Source: Vesta saturnalis
Lineage: Eukaryota; Arthropoda; Insecta; Coleoptera; Lampyridae
DNA: 64,000 nucleotides
Direction: 5' to 3'
NCBI GenBank assembly: GCA_036346205.1
Contig: JARFJB010000663.1
Span: 103,355 to 167,354 of the forward strand
Shown here: piece by piece, positions 35,601 through 46,374 of the stretch
How the letters are laid out: every line of letters starts with the position of its first letter
Position numbering within the stretch: position 1 is the stretch's first letter
Position numbers and translations under genes: made by a program
Notes under the pieces: model-generated
The model's input: the letters and a program-made list of their open reading frames with translations, nothing else
What the model was told of the DNA's origin: nothing
Database searches by the model: none

Positions 35601-36350
35601 CTTTCTTTTAATTCTGAGAATTCTACAGAAATTTTCGCAGTCTGCTTTTTCAGTAATCTACTTCTTTGGGTATTTTTCTACTCTAATTAGGGAGTCTGGT
35701 AAGTCAATGCTTATTGGGCAATAATCGCTATTATGAAAATCATCATGCACTTTCCAGTTTAAGCTTAATGCTAAAGTAGGTGAACAAAAGGTTAAATCTA
35801 TTGCTGTTAAGTTGTTTGATCGTAGATTTAGGTGTGTAGGAGATCCAGTATTTAGAATGGTTAATGGGTTATCTTCCATAACTTGTTCAATTATTCGAAC
35901 AGGTCGGTCGGTTAAGTTAAAACCCCAAATTAGAGAATGAGCATTGAAATCTCCAAGCAGTATAAATGGCGAAGGAAGCTGTCGAACAATACTACTAATG
36001 TCATTTGCATCCCAAATAAATTCCGGGAGATAGATTTTACAGATAGTTGCTTTTATAGGCACTTCAATTTGCACAGCGATAACTTGCAGCTTAGTGTTAA
36101 TTTTAACATCTTTTGTGGGGATGTTGTCTTTTACATATATAGATACTCCTCCACTAGCTCTACTATTTATTATGTGATTTCTGAACACTTCTTTATAGTC
36201 CTTTAGGTGAAACTGTTCTGCACCTTTCAAGTGAGTTTCTTGAAGGCAGATACAGAAAGGTTGATATTTGACTAAAATCATTTTGAGGTCACAATAGTGT
36301 GTCTTCATTCCGTTAATGTTCCATTGGGTGATTCTTTCGTGTGAGTTGAA
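32674..36350 (-). pseudogene. Copy I ORF2 relic: endonuclease, RT and RNase H
   Basis: The endonuclease (35658-36350) has Q-E-T-H-L and G-D-F-N-A-H-S, but S-D-H reads N-S-D-Y-C-P-I, losing the catalytic His. The linker and RT entry (34987-35478) and the main RT (33037-34806) are in different frames. RT motifs include F-R-K-F-H-S-T, C-F-D-L-Q-K-A-Y-D and an intact Y-V-D-D. RNase H follows in the same frame (about 33100-33500): Y-T-D-G-S-K, Y-T-A-E-L-Y-G-M-W, C-T-D-S-F-S-V and W-I-P-G-H-K-G-I...N-E-C-A-D carry all four expected acids. The C-terminal C-V-L-C...L-T-I-R-H-I motif is at 32674-32865. The 3.3-3.5 kb span shows a complete type-I RNase H. Confidence 0.9.
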
Positions 36351-36550
36351 TGTAACTACTTATATTAATATAAAATCCTTTAAAAACAAACAAATTTTGA
36401 ACAAGACAAAACGGAATAAACGTGTAAAAACATAAATAAAATAATGTATATGAATAGATAAAAAGTTAAGACACATAACAATCAGTTGTAAATAAATAAA
36501 ATTCTTTAACAGTGCACAAATATACCATTTAGTTTAAAAAAATGTAGATA

Positions 36551-36573
36551 TATCACAGATTGTTTTATCACAG
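36551..36573 (-). promoter_or_regulatory. K-box pair embedding the copy I ORF1 stop codon
   Basis: Perfect CTGTGATA at 36566-36573 and 36551-36558. The ORF1 stop TGA (36568-36570) is the central TGA of the first motif. Confidence 0.75.
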
Positions 36574-37842
36574 ATTTTGAGGGCCTCTAGGTTTACCTTT
36601 CGGCCACCCTTTTTTCTTCTTTCCCGAGGTTTTTGCTTCCCGTACTAAATCTTCGTCAACTGACGCGACGCTGGACTCAGTGGAGAGTGAGCTGTCAATT
36701 GTCGTTTTCCTTTTAGCACCACGGGATTCATCTTCCATCACTTCGATGGTATGTTGACTAGTAGGTATTGGGTAAGCTTTCTCTGCAGCCACCTTCGTTT
36801 AGTATTTCAAAACCTTGCGGTTGCGGACTGGGTTGCACTTTTAAAGAGGTAAGTAACGATAGTTCTTCCTTTATAATCTTCCTAATTTCAGGCATGATTC
36901 CCTCCACTATATTGCTGTTGGTAGCTGCCGTTACCTGGGCAAAAGTGGCGGATGCAGTTACCGTGGATCTTGCAACTTGTCGTGCTTCCTGGTAAGAAAC
37001 CTTGTTAATTGTCATCACTTCCCTTATTTTAAATTCCTTTTTATATTCAGGACATCCTTTCCAGGTTGCGACATGATCTCCTTTACAGTTAGGACATATT
37101 TTTGGGTCCTTACAGATTTCTTCATCGTGCGCCAGTTTACCACATATGCACACTTTTGGGCTGTTACAATTGGTAGCAGCGTGTCCAAACTTTTGGCAAT
37201 TGAAGCATCTCATAGGGGATGGAATATACGGTTTTACCATGAGCACGTACATTGCCACTTTTATAGATTTGGGGAGATTCTCCCTTTCAAAGGTAAGTAT
37301 GTGTAAGGGTGAGTCTGACCATACCCCATCTTTCCTTGACCTAACCCTTTTTACGCCTACTACACCTTCACTTGTCAATTCTTCCTTTATTTCATCCATC
37401 GTACAGTTAAGTAGATCTGAACAATAAATTGTACCCTTACATTTATTCAAAAATGGGTGAGGGGTTACCTCTACCTCCATATCGGATAATCTATTGATTT
37501 GCAATAGTCGTTTAGATTGAGCTTTAGACACAGTTTCTATAAGCAGGACACCTTTCACCTTTTCATACTTTTAACATCACCAACAATTCCGTACAATGAC
37601 TTAGTGATCAGAAAAGGGCTGATTTTAATAAAATCTCCCCCAATCCTCTTTAGGAGCAAGAACCGGGACCATGCAGCCTCCTTCTCCTGCTTACCATTCT
37701 TTGCGGGCTTTTTGGAAGAAGCCGCCAAAACCGGGAAACCATTATGGTAATCCGTGTTATTGTTCAAGGAATTTTTCCGTTGTTCCTTGCCAACGCCCAT
37801 TTTAGAGGATGAGTCCTCATCCAAAAAGTTTGACTCTGACAT
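36568..37842 (-). pseudogene. Copy I ORF1 relic (CCHC gag-like protein)
   Basis: The start is M-S-E-S-N-F at 37842 after CGTGGGACAGT, followed by E-D-S-S-S-K-M. Two frameshifts, near 37556 and 36775, separate three open pieces. The domains are R-F-L-L-L-K-R-I-G-G-D-F...S-P-F-L-I and L-N-K-C-K-G-T-I-Y-C-S-D-L-L-N-C. The knuckles are C-F-N-C-Q-K-F-G-H-A-A-T-N-C, C-I-C-G-K-L-A-H-D-E-E-I-C and C-P-N-C-K-G-D-H-V-A-T-W-K-G-C. The tail K-K-K-G-W-P-K-G-K-P-R-G-P-Q-N-L ends at a TGA inside a K box. Confidence 0.9.
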
Positions 37843-38322
37843 ACTGTCCCACGAGAATGCTCTGAAGGATGTCAACTGTAGCAGAGCAGGCTTACTACAG
37901 CAGGGCATTTATACTGTGGGGGGCGCCTCTTCCCCCACAGGCGTTTCAACGCTAGAGACCAGGCTTCCCCCTGGCCACGCTCAGGCTTTCCCTCGCGCAA
38001 TCCCTTCAGCACCTAAAACTGCCAAACGACCTTGGGATTGGGGGATTTTTTATAGAGGTTACCTTCCTCGTAGCCCGGGCGGTAAAGCCAAGACCACCGA
38101 CCGCTAGCTGTACAACGTTCCCTAGCCACGCCCTGCTAGAGTCTCTGAAGTACAGTTCGCTGTTGCGGTATTAGGACACGGCTAGCGCTCAGCCGTCCCC
38201 AGCAAGGACATCCCGGGTTTGCCACACCCGTATACGCTTTTGACGGCGCATGTCCTGGGAAGAGTAGAAAGACAAAGGAAAAGATCTCTCAGCTTACGCT
38301 GGGAGCCTGAAGAGAACAAGAG

Positions 38323-38345
38323 TTATTATTATTTTTTTTTTTTTT
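38323..38345. repeat. TTATTATTATT plus T-run: 3' tail of copy J
   Basis: TTA units then about 14 T residues; the tail of copy J in minus orientation abutting the leader of copy I. Confidence 0.9.
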
Positions 38346-38389
38346 GGCGTGACTTTTACGGTCATTTACCATTTCCTCAAGTTTTGGTT

Positions 38390-41300
38390 TTATATCTTAT
38401 GTATTAGTTCAGTTTCTTTTAAGAATTGGAGCAGTAATGTCACATGCTCTTGATCATCTCTGAAGATATCTCCATAGTATCTTTCAACCCTAATTTCTTC
38501 TTGACGTCTTTGTATTTTGTGCACTCTAATAAAATGTGCTTTATAGTTAAGTGTGTGTTACACAGATTACACATATCTTGTCTTCTCTTTCCTAGTATGT
38601 GAGAGTGCGTCATATTGGTGTGACCTATTCGAATTCTTGTTAAAGTAACTTCTAAAGGTTTTATATTTTGACTTGCTATTCTCCAGGGTTTTACGTTATT
38701 CTTGATTTTTTGTAGCTGCGTATTTGTTCCGTTCCATTCTTGTTGCCATATGATTTGTATTTTGCTTTTAATTTCTACCTTGATTTTTTTAAGCTTCGTT
38801 GGTATTTCTTGAGCTTGATTGTTTTCTATGGAGACTAATTCTAACCTGTTTTTTTAATAATCTCTGCTGCTCTTACCAAAGCTGGTCTGATTATGGTTGG
38901 CCTTTCTTCATACTCTTGGTTGGTGTTGTTACTTATGAGATCATGGTTTAGATGGTTGTTTAAAGCATTGATTTTTGAGTGGTAGATAAGTAATAGTTGT
39001 TGGTAACGGATGCGTAATAGTTGGATGCCTACGTCAACAAATAGTGCTGCGTGTGGGCTAGTTCGGTATGCCCCTGTGGCTAGTCTAATTCCATACGCAT
39101 GTATACTATTTAGGATTCTTAAGGTGGATGGTCTAGCTGAGGAATAGGTTATACAGCTGTAGTCAATTACAGATAGTACAAATGCTTTATATAGCATAAG
39201 TAATTGCTTTCGAGAGGAACCCCAATTACGGTTACACAGGCTTCGAATTGTATTCAATCGTTTTTACATGAATCTGCCAATTGACTGATATGTTGCTTAA
39301 AGTATAGTTTTTCATCCAGTGTAACTCCCAGCACTTTTATGTTTGATACTACTGGTATTTTTACACCATTTATATGTAGGTTTGGGTCTTCGTGTGGGGT
39401 CCTTAAGCGGCAGAAATGGATTGCTCTAGTTTTTTCTTTAGAAAAGGTAAAACCTTTTTCTCCTGCATAATGAGTCACTTGGTCTATTGCTATTTGTATT
39501 TTTTCTTTAACTGTATCTATGCAGCTTCCTTGAAACATGATTATTAGGTCGTCAGCGTATAGACACTTTTTAACAGGTCCCTGAATGGTCGAAAGTAGCT
39601 TGTTTATTCCTATTAAGAATAAGGTCACGCTTAGGACCGAACCTTGATGAATGCCTAACCTTAAATTTTCTTTTTGATAGAAAACTAATTATAATTTTGG
39701 GCAATTTTCCTCGTATATTCCAGTCATGCAGCTGTTGTATAATGTTAAAGCGTCATATGGTATCATAGGCTTTCTCTAAATCAAAAGATACTGCTACAGT
39801 GTGCTGCGTTTTTCTGAAGCCCTCAACGATGTAGTGTTCAATATATACAAGGTAGTCTATTGTAGAGTGTAACTTTCTAAAAGCATTTTGATGGGATTAT
39901 ATTAATCCATGCGATTCCAAATATGGCATAAGTCTTCTGTTTATCATCGTTTCCAATACTTTACTCATATTACTGGTAAGAGCAATTGGCCTGTAACTAT
40001 TTGGTTGGGTCATATTTTTGTTGGGCTTTAGTACTGGAATTATGATGGATTCTTGCCACTTTTTGGGGAAATATCCTTTATCTGTGAGGATGCAGGAAGG
40101 TTTTGGAGCATGGAGTATGTGATATTATCTGGACCTGGTGACTTATCTTTTTTAAGTTTTAGAGCATGTTCGAGTTCTTTCATTGTAAATTGTTTATTGT
40201 ACTCTATTTGTTCTTCACTTTGAAAATCCAGTAGTTTTTCAGTGTCCTTTTTTATATTTAAGAATGTTTTATCAAAGCATTTAGAGCTACTGATGTTTTC
40301 GAAATGTGTAGCTAAAGCTTCTGTTTGTTCTTTAATGTTTGTTATTTCTCTGTTTTCATTTATTATGATTTCTGAGATAATAGTAGTAAGTTTTCTCAGT
40401 ATATTTTTTGCCTTTCTCCATACCTCCGATGAAGGTGTACTGGAGTTTATAGAGGACACATATGTTTCCCAAGATGATCTTTTACTGTTTAAAATAATCT
40501 TCCGCATATTAGCTCTGGCTTTTTTGTAATTAATTAGGTTTTCTACTGTTGAGGATCTTTTAAACTTATTGAATAATTTTCGTTTATCTTGGACAGAGTT
40601 TTTGACCTCGTCGGTCCACCAAGGAACACATCGGTTTTTAATTTTGCCGGTAGAACGCGGTATACTTTTTTCTGCGGCGTTTATTATATTTTTGGAAAAT
40701 TCTTGAACAATTGTATCAATGTCATCCAAGTCTTGTGGGGTTTGGCGAATTGACTGTTTGTAAACTTCCCAATTGGCTTCGTTTGTTTTCCACTTTCTTG
40801 GAATAGAATATTCCCGTTTTTTAAATCCCGTTGATATAAGAATTGGGCAATGGTCGCTATTGTAATATTCTTCAAGGGCCTTCCAAGCAAGGTTCAGCGC
40901 AATACTATTGTGTGCTAAGGTTAAATCTATCGTTGAAAAACTATTGGATTTCATATTCATGTGTGTTGGTTGTCCTGTATTTAAGAGGACATTTCCTTCA
41001 GTTTCCAGTAGTTCTTCAACGATTTTTCCACGTTGATCCCTATGGGTAGATCCCCAGAGGGTAGAATGAGCGTTGAAATCTCCTAAGAATAAATACGGTG
41101 GTGGAAGTTGTTCTGTTATTTTTTGTAACTCATCTAAGTTCCAGTCAAATACTGGAAAGTATGCATTACAAATTGTAATTGTTGTAGGAAACCGTATCTG
41201 CGTTGTGACAACTTGGTGTTCAGTGTCGACTGAGATCATATTCGTTGGCGTTCCGTTTCGGATGTATACGGCAACTCCACCACTGGCTCTTTAATGTTTT

Positions 41301-41488
41301 GTATCATTCCTGTTAATACATTCGTACCCTCGTAATAAAAACGTGTTTTCGTTTTTTAAATGCGTCTCTTGAAGGCATATAACAATTGGATTATACTTAG
41401 CTATCAACATTTTTAGTTCGCAATAATGCGCCTGTAGTCCATTGCAATTCCATTGCACGATATATTCATTGTCGTCTAAATGACCCAT
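38390..41488 (-). pseudogene. Copy J ORF2 relic: endonuclease and RT without RNase H
   Basis: The start is M-G-H-L-D-D-N-E-Y-I-V-Q-W-N-C-N-G at 41488. The endonuclease keeps L-Q-E-T-H-L, G-D-F-N-A-H-S and N-S-D-H-C-P-I; a break lies near 41285. The linker has C-V-P-W-W-T-D-E. The RT is broken near 40085 by a deletion after M-L-Q-N-L-P-A-S-S, and again at about 39640. Motif A (S-F-D-L-E-K-A-Y-D) is near 39770 and the catalytic motif is Y-A-D-D at about 39555. The thumb (38841-39257) passes through a linker straight to R-I-R-I-G-H and C-N-L-C...L-T-I-K-H-I, ending at TAA 38390-38392. RNase H is absent. Confidence 0.85.
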
Positions 41489-41606
41489 TTTAGTTACATT
41501 TACAATAAAAACAATTATTAATAAATAACATTAAAGAAAAGGAACGACGGACTATGGACTAGTATACTAACATTAAGACAAACGACTTAATACATTTCGC
41601 TAAAAA

Positions 41607-41677
41607 TATCACAGTTTGCTATCACGTTCTTAAAATAGTAAAATGTCACAGATAAAATATCACTAATTAAATCACAT
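41607..41677 (-). promoter_or_regulatory. K box and K-box-like motifs at copy J ORF1 stop
   Basis: One perfect CTGTGATA at 41607-41614 and a CTGTGACA variant at 41644-41651. The ORF1 TGA (41672-41674) sits in ATGTGATT, one base off the K-box core on each side. Confidence 0.6.
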
Positions 41678-43029
41678 TGACTGTTTTCGGGGACCTCTAG
41701 GTCTGCCCTTCTGCCAACCCGGCTTCCTTTTTTGAGATTTTGCCATCTCTACCACAGTTTCATCTACCGAACTGATACTCGATCCGATAGATAACGATCT
41801 GTTCACGGCAATTTTTCTTTTTTCTCCGCGTGTTTCATCCTCCATAGGTTCTTGTTCATTGGAGGATGGCGGATCTTGAAGAGGTTTTCTAATTATGTTC
41901 ATTTCCTCTCTAATTATATTTTTAATATCCGACATGAGAGTATTCCTTTCTAAGGTACTACGAACTGTAGCTTCAGGTGAGGTTGAGGTAAGTAAACTTA
42001 GTTCTTCCTTAATTATTTCTGGGATTATATTTTGGAGAAATATTGCTATTGGTGGTCGCCGCTACCTGTGCAAAGGTAGTTTCTTTAGTAACGGCGGATC
42101 CCGCCATTTGCTTTGCCTGAAAGTATGATATTTTATTAATAACCATTATTTCCTGTATTTTACATCCTTTTTTGTAGGTGGGCACCTTTCCAGATTGCTA
42201 TATGCGTTCCTTTACAATTAAGGCAACTTTTTAGTTCCTCACAAGGCGAACCTTCATGCGGAGGCTTTCCATAGATACATATTTTTTGACTGCTGCAATT
42301 GGATGCTGCATGTCCGAACTTATGGCAGTTGTAGCACCGTAATGGTGGTGGTATATACGGGCGCACCATTAAAGAATACATTGCCACTTTTATTATTTTC
42401 GGGAGTGTCTCTCGTTCGAAGGTAAGAACGTGGTTAGGCGTATCTACCCATGTGCACTCCCTCTTTACCCTAATCCTTTTCACCTCTGTGACATGCTCAT
42501 GAGAAAGTTCGTCTTTTATCTCATCCAATGAACAATTTAATAGATCGGGGCAATATACTACACCTTTATGTCTGTTTAGTGTTAGATGAGGTGTTACCTG
42601 TATATCCATGTCTGCCATTCTTTTAGTCTCAAGTAATCGTTTATATTGGGCTCTTGTCCTTGTTTCTACTAATAGGGTACCTTTTACCTTTTTTATATCA
42701 TTAACTTCACCAACTAATCCGTACAATGCCTTCGAAATTAAAAAAGGACTGATTTTAATAAAATCGCCTTCTACCTTTTTCAGGAGCAGGAACCGGGACC
42801 ATGGGGTCTCCTTCTCTTGCTTGCCCTTTTTTGGGAGCTTTTTGAAGGAAGCTGCCGAAAACCGTAAACCATTATCTTTGTCAAAAGTCTAGCAATGGTC
42901 TGTGGCACGAAGCAGACGGGATTCGCCACTAAATTCACCGTCTTTGGGTTCTGGACTTTTAGGTGGACCCACTGGCACCTCCATATTTAAAGAGTTGGCA
43001 CTCTGCGTGAATTGATTTCGGATACTCAT
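41672..43029 (-). pseudogene. Copy J ORF1 relic
   Basis: The start is M-S-I-R-N-Q-F at 43029 after GTGGGAACAAT, with a stop after about 46 codons. The body (42160-42860) has R-F-L-L-L-K-K-V-E-G-D-F, S-P-F-L-I and L-N-R-H-K-G-V-V-Y-C-P-D-L-L-N-C. The first knuckle, C-Y-N-C-H-K-F-G-H-A-A-S-N-C, is intact. In the second, C-I-Y-G-K, a Tyr replaces a zinc Cys, and the third breaks off at a frameshift near 42180. The last piece (41672-41935) ends in K-P-G-W-Q-K-G-R-P-R-G-P-R-K-Q-S-M. Confidence 0.85.
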
Positions 43030-43332
43030 ATTGTTCCCACGAGAAAGCACTGAATAAATGTCGACTGGAGCAGAGCAGGCATACTACAGAAGGGCATTTA
43101 TGCTATGGGGGGGCGCCTGTTTCCCCATAGGCGTTTCAACGCTAAGGACCAGTTTTCCCCCTGGCCACGCTTAGGCATCCCCTCGCGCAATCCCTTCAGC
43201 ACCTAAAACTGCCAAACGACCTTGGGATTTTTTTTTTTTGAGGAGGGGAAATCATTTATAGACACCACCGAAAAAGGACGGTGATAGTGTAGGAATCTCC
43301 TATATTTGGAATACCCACTAAAACCCCTCCTC

Positions 43333-43362
43333 GGTGCATCAGCTACTGAGGCTATTAGCACC
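43333..43362 (-). other. 3' UTR hairpin of copy K
   Basis: GGTGC at 43333-43337 pairs with GCACC at 43358-43362. It differs from the copy H hairpin by one base in the internal arm (GCTACTGAG for GCTGCTGAG). Confidence 0.55.
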
Positions 43363-43562
43363 ATCCACTAAAATAATAAGACACAAGTATGTACGTACTT
43401 GAATGAAATACAGGTAAGCTAACATTGTGTTATTTTCCAGGCCAATTTATCATAATTTTCTATATATACCTGTTTCTTTTAGGAAATTTAGCGTGTTGAT
43501 TATGGCATGTAATTCTACCAGATTGGTTCTCAAATTGATTGTCAGTTGATGTTGCAGTTTTG

Positions 43563-45350
43563 CTAGGCAGGGCAATCGAGTATTATGTGAGATACAGTCA
43601 GCACAACATCACATACCGCACATATGGGACCATCTTCGTCCTTTAGGAGGTACTGGTGGGTTAGTGCCGTATGACCTAAACGCAGCCGGTGTAGTTTGAT
43701 ATGTTCGTTTCTAGGTAGATCGACGCTTAGTAAAGGAGTTCGTACATCCTGCTTTATATCTGACAGGTGAGTATTGATTTGTTGCCACATTTCTTGCCAC
43801 TTTAATAGTATCTTTTGTTTTAGGTGATCTTTGGGAAGAGGGAGTTCATGCTGGATTACTGGCGTTCCAACAGTCCACGGAGGTAAGTTTGGCAGAGCAA
43901 CAGGCGGTATTGACGGCATACTTTCAACCCCTATATCCGGTAAGTATTCTTGGAAACGAATTCCAGCTGGTCGTGTAATCGTTCGTCTATCGGTGAATAG
44001 ATTTACATCTGGGAATAGCATACGGTAGTTTGGATGACAAGGGTGGGATTTTATAGTAGTCATGTAACTTGCCATGAGTATATATGTCGCCGGATTTCCA
44101 GCGGTGGTACAGCTGCTTCGCAATAAAGACTTTGGACCGGGCTGGTTGGATAGGCACCAAGACAGTACCTGATTCCAACGTTGTGTATTCGATCCAAAGT
44201 CTTCAGTAAACTTTTGCGGGCCAATGAGTATGCTATGCACCTGTAATCAATTACCGATAGTACAATAGACTGGTAAACTCTTAAGAGTACTTTTGGTTCT
44301 GCACCCCACGTGGTATGCGCAAGAACTTTTATTAGATTTAGCTTCTTGTCGCATCTCTGTTCACGTCTGTGATGTTTGGCCTCCATGTTAGGTTGGCATC
44401 GATGATGACCCCAAGGAATCTAGCTTCAGGCACACACGCTATCGGTTCATCATTAATATACAAGAGAGGATCAAAGTGTGGTTTTCTAAGGCGACATAGG
44501 TGCAGACACTTTGTCTTCTCTTTTGAAAATTGGAACACGACGGATTCGCCATTTGCTATAATAGTGTTGATTGCCACTTGTAGGGTTCGTGTTATTTCTC
44601 CTACGGTCTTCCCAGTGTACATAATTGCCAGATCGTCAACATAGAGGCATCTAGTTACGTCGACGTTTATGTTGTTAATTGCCAGTGCAAATAGAGTACA
44701 ACTCAGGGTTGAGCCCTGAGGTACACCATTCTCAAGTACTCTTGAGCTCGACAGATCTTTCCCAACACGTACCCAAAAACTCCTTCCGCTCAAAAATGAA
44801 CGGATAAGCTGCGGAAGCTTCCCCCGAAGACCGCATTTGTAAAGCTTTTGCAGAATGGCGGGGCGCCACGTCATATCGTAGGCCCCCTTAATGTCGAAGA
44901 GTACAATCACCATATGTTCCCTTTTACGAAAGGCATTTTGAGCAATGTTCTCCATAACCAAAAGATGGTCGGTGGTAGATCTGCCTTTACGAAATCCTGC
45001 CTGGTACGACACCAAGACATTGTTCTCTTCCAGCCACCACAGGAGTCTGTTGTTCACCAGCCGCTCTAAGAGTTTCCCCATGCAGCATGTAAGACTGATG
45101 GGGCGATAGCTGCCAGGCGAGAGGGGATCTTCTCCTGGTTTTCGTACTGGTATAACAACAGCCTCCTTCCAGTCCTTTGGATATACGCCTTGGTCCCAGA
45201 GAGCGTTATATAGCTGTAATAGGGCATTTTTCATGTCATCTGAGAGATGCTTGATCATGTCATTGGTGACCGTATCGGGGCCGGGAGAAGATGTCTTCAA
45301 ACACCTGAGTGCTACTTCTAGTTCCTGCATTGTAAACGATGAGTTGCACT
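43563..45350 (-). pseudogene. Copy K ORF2 C-terminal half: RT and Cys/His region, RNase H lost
   Basis: The RT is open over 44338-45330 with S-P-G-P-D-T-V, S-Y-R-P-I-S-L-T-C, F-R-K-G-R-S-T, F-D-I-K-G-A-Y-D, V-P-Q-G-S-T-L-S and Y-V-D-D. A frameshift near 44370 leads to the thumb and C-terminal part (43563-44386). Here the P-P-W and E-L-P-L-P-K linker that precedes RNase H in copy N is kept, but the next residues are K-I-L-L-K-W-Q-E-M-W, which in copy N lie after RNase H. The final C-A-V-C...L-T-V-S-H-I-I-L-D-C motif is intact. Confidence 0.88.
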
Positions 45351-45363
45351 CAGAGTTATCCTC

Positions 45364-45388
45364 ATTATTATTATTATTATTATTATTT
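45364..45388. repeat. (ATT)n tract between copy K and fragment L
   Basis: About eight ATT units. The 5'-truncated end of copy K abuts it on the left and the truncated end of plus-strand fragment L on the right. Confidence 0.95.
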
Positions 45389-46330
45389 AACTTTTATAAA
45401 AGACGAATACATTGACACCTAGTGGATACTACAAGTATTTGAATATTCTCAACTGCTTCAATGACAACAAGTATAAGATTACACTGGACCATAATTACTT
45501 GACAAGAAGAACAAGTTATGTGGTGCCATTCTACTTCAATAAATATGGAAAACGAACCATGGAGTGTACAATACCATTGTTATACAACTCTGTACCGATT
45601 GGAAACAACACACATAGGTGCATTTAAAACAAATTTGCGCAAATGGATACGAGATAATGGTTAATGAATATAGAAAAAATAATTATTACCTTGCAAAATG
45701 AACAAGCAAAACTGAAAAAGATGATACACAAACAATGGAAAACGGCTTACACAAATTGCAAATGATAGTACAGAACGACATAAATGTGGAAACAATTAAA
45801 ACGAAAAGAAGATATGGAACATATATAAACTAATGGTAAACGAAACCTACCACAAAGAAGAATGGTAATATGGAAGCACAAGTGGCCAAAATAAAATGGT
45901 ATACAAAAATACGAAACGATTTCCATGGAAGACTAAATTAGAAAAAAAAAAAAAGAGCAAACATTTGGAAAATGGTGATACATAAATGAAGAAAATGGAA
46001 AAATTTGAAAATTATATTATGAAATACAACGGTATGGAGTAAATAATGGAAGTAAATGTAAGGAAAATGGGTGACAACAAGATAGGGACTCGAATGTATG
46101 GAAACTCTGGAAGTATTGAGAATGGAATTAGTTAATTATTATGATACATTATGATTGCATTTCAAAGTGTAATTGCGAAAGACCAATAATATAATATAAA
46201 ATGTATAATAATTTATGTGAAATAGAAATGTAAATAGTATTAAATTGTAATTTTGGGTTTCAACCGATAAGTTCCTTAACTTGGTTGGACCCCCATAATG
46301 TATTTACTTGGTAAATAAACACATTTCAAC
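45389..46330 (+). mobile_element. LINE fragment L, plus strand (RT C-terminus and 3' UTR, CR1/L2-like)
   Basis: This is the only LINE piece in the array on the plus strand. A frame at about 45412-45640 reads I-T-L-D-H-N-Y-L-T-R-R...V-P-F-Y-F-N-K-Y-G-K-R-T and L-L-Y-N-S-V-P, and, after a frameshift, F-K-T-N-L-R-K-W-I. That pattern (Y-x-T-R, G-K-R, W/Y-N-x-x-P, F-K-x-x-L-K) is typical of the extreme C-terminus of CR1/L2-like reverse transcriptases. A 3' UTR of about 650 bases ends in AATAAACACATTTCAAC and an (ATT)n tail. The clade assignment is tentative. Confidence 0.55.
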
Positions 46331-46374
46331 ATTATTATTATTATTATTATTATTTTGTTTTTTTTTTTTTTATT
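46331..46374. repeat. (ATT)n plus T-run between fragment L and copy M
   Basis: About eight ATT units (L tail) run into TTTTG and about 13 T residues (tail of copy M in minus orientation). Confidence 0.93.

Larger units (their letters stand above)
32592..38322 (-). mobile_element. LINE copy I, near full length (about 5.7 kb, with RNase H)
   Basis: It contains ORF2 with RNase H (32674 to about 36350), a spacer with K boxes at the ORF1 stop, ORF1 (36568-37842) and a leader (37843-38322) of the F/J/N type. Its 5' end meets the TTATTATTATTTT tail of copy J at 38323. It is about 0.5 kb longer than F, G and H, which is accounted for by the RNase H domain and linkers. Confidence 0.88.
38323..43227 (-). 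mobile_element. LINE copy J (about 4.9 kb, leader interrupted by copy K)
   Basis: It has ORF2 without RNase H (38390-41488), a spacer with K boxes, ORF1 (41672-43029) and a leader of the F/I/N type. The leader is cut after CCTTGGGATT (43219-43228), where the T-run tail of copy K begins. The rest of the leader (GGGGGATTTTTTATAGAGG in copies I and N) does not reappear on the far side of K, so more than a simple insertion happened here. Confidence 0.85.
43228..45363 (-). mobile_element. LINE copy K: 5'-truncated copy of the H type
   Basis: The 3' UTR (43240-43562) closely matches that of copy H, including AAACCCCTCCTCGGTGCATC (43321-43340, compare 27491-27510) and the hairpin. ORF2 is present from its RT N-terminus only; the copy stops at 45363, where an (ATT)n tract starts. 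The tail is a run of about 12 T residues inside the leader of copy J. Confidence 0.88.
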
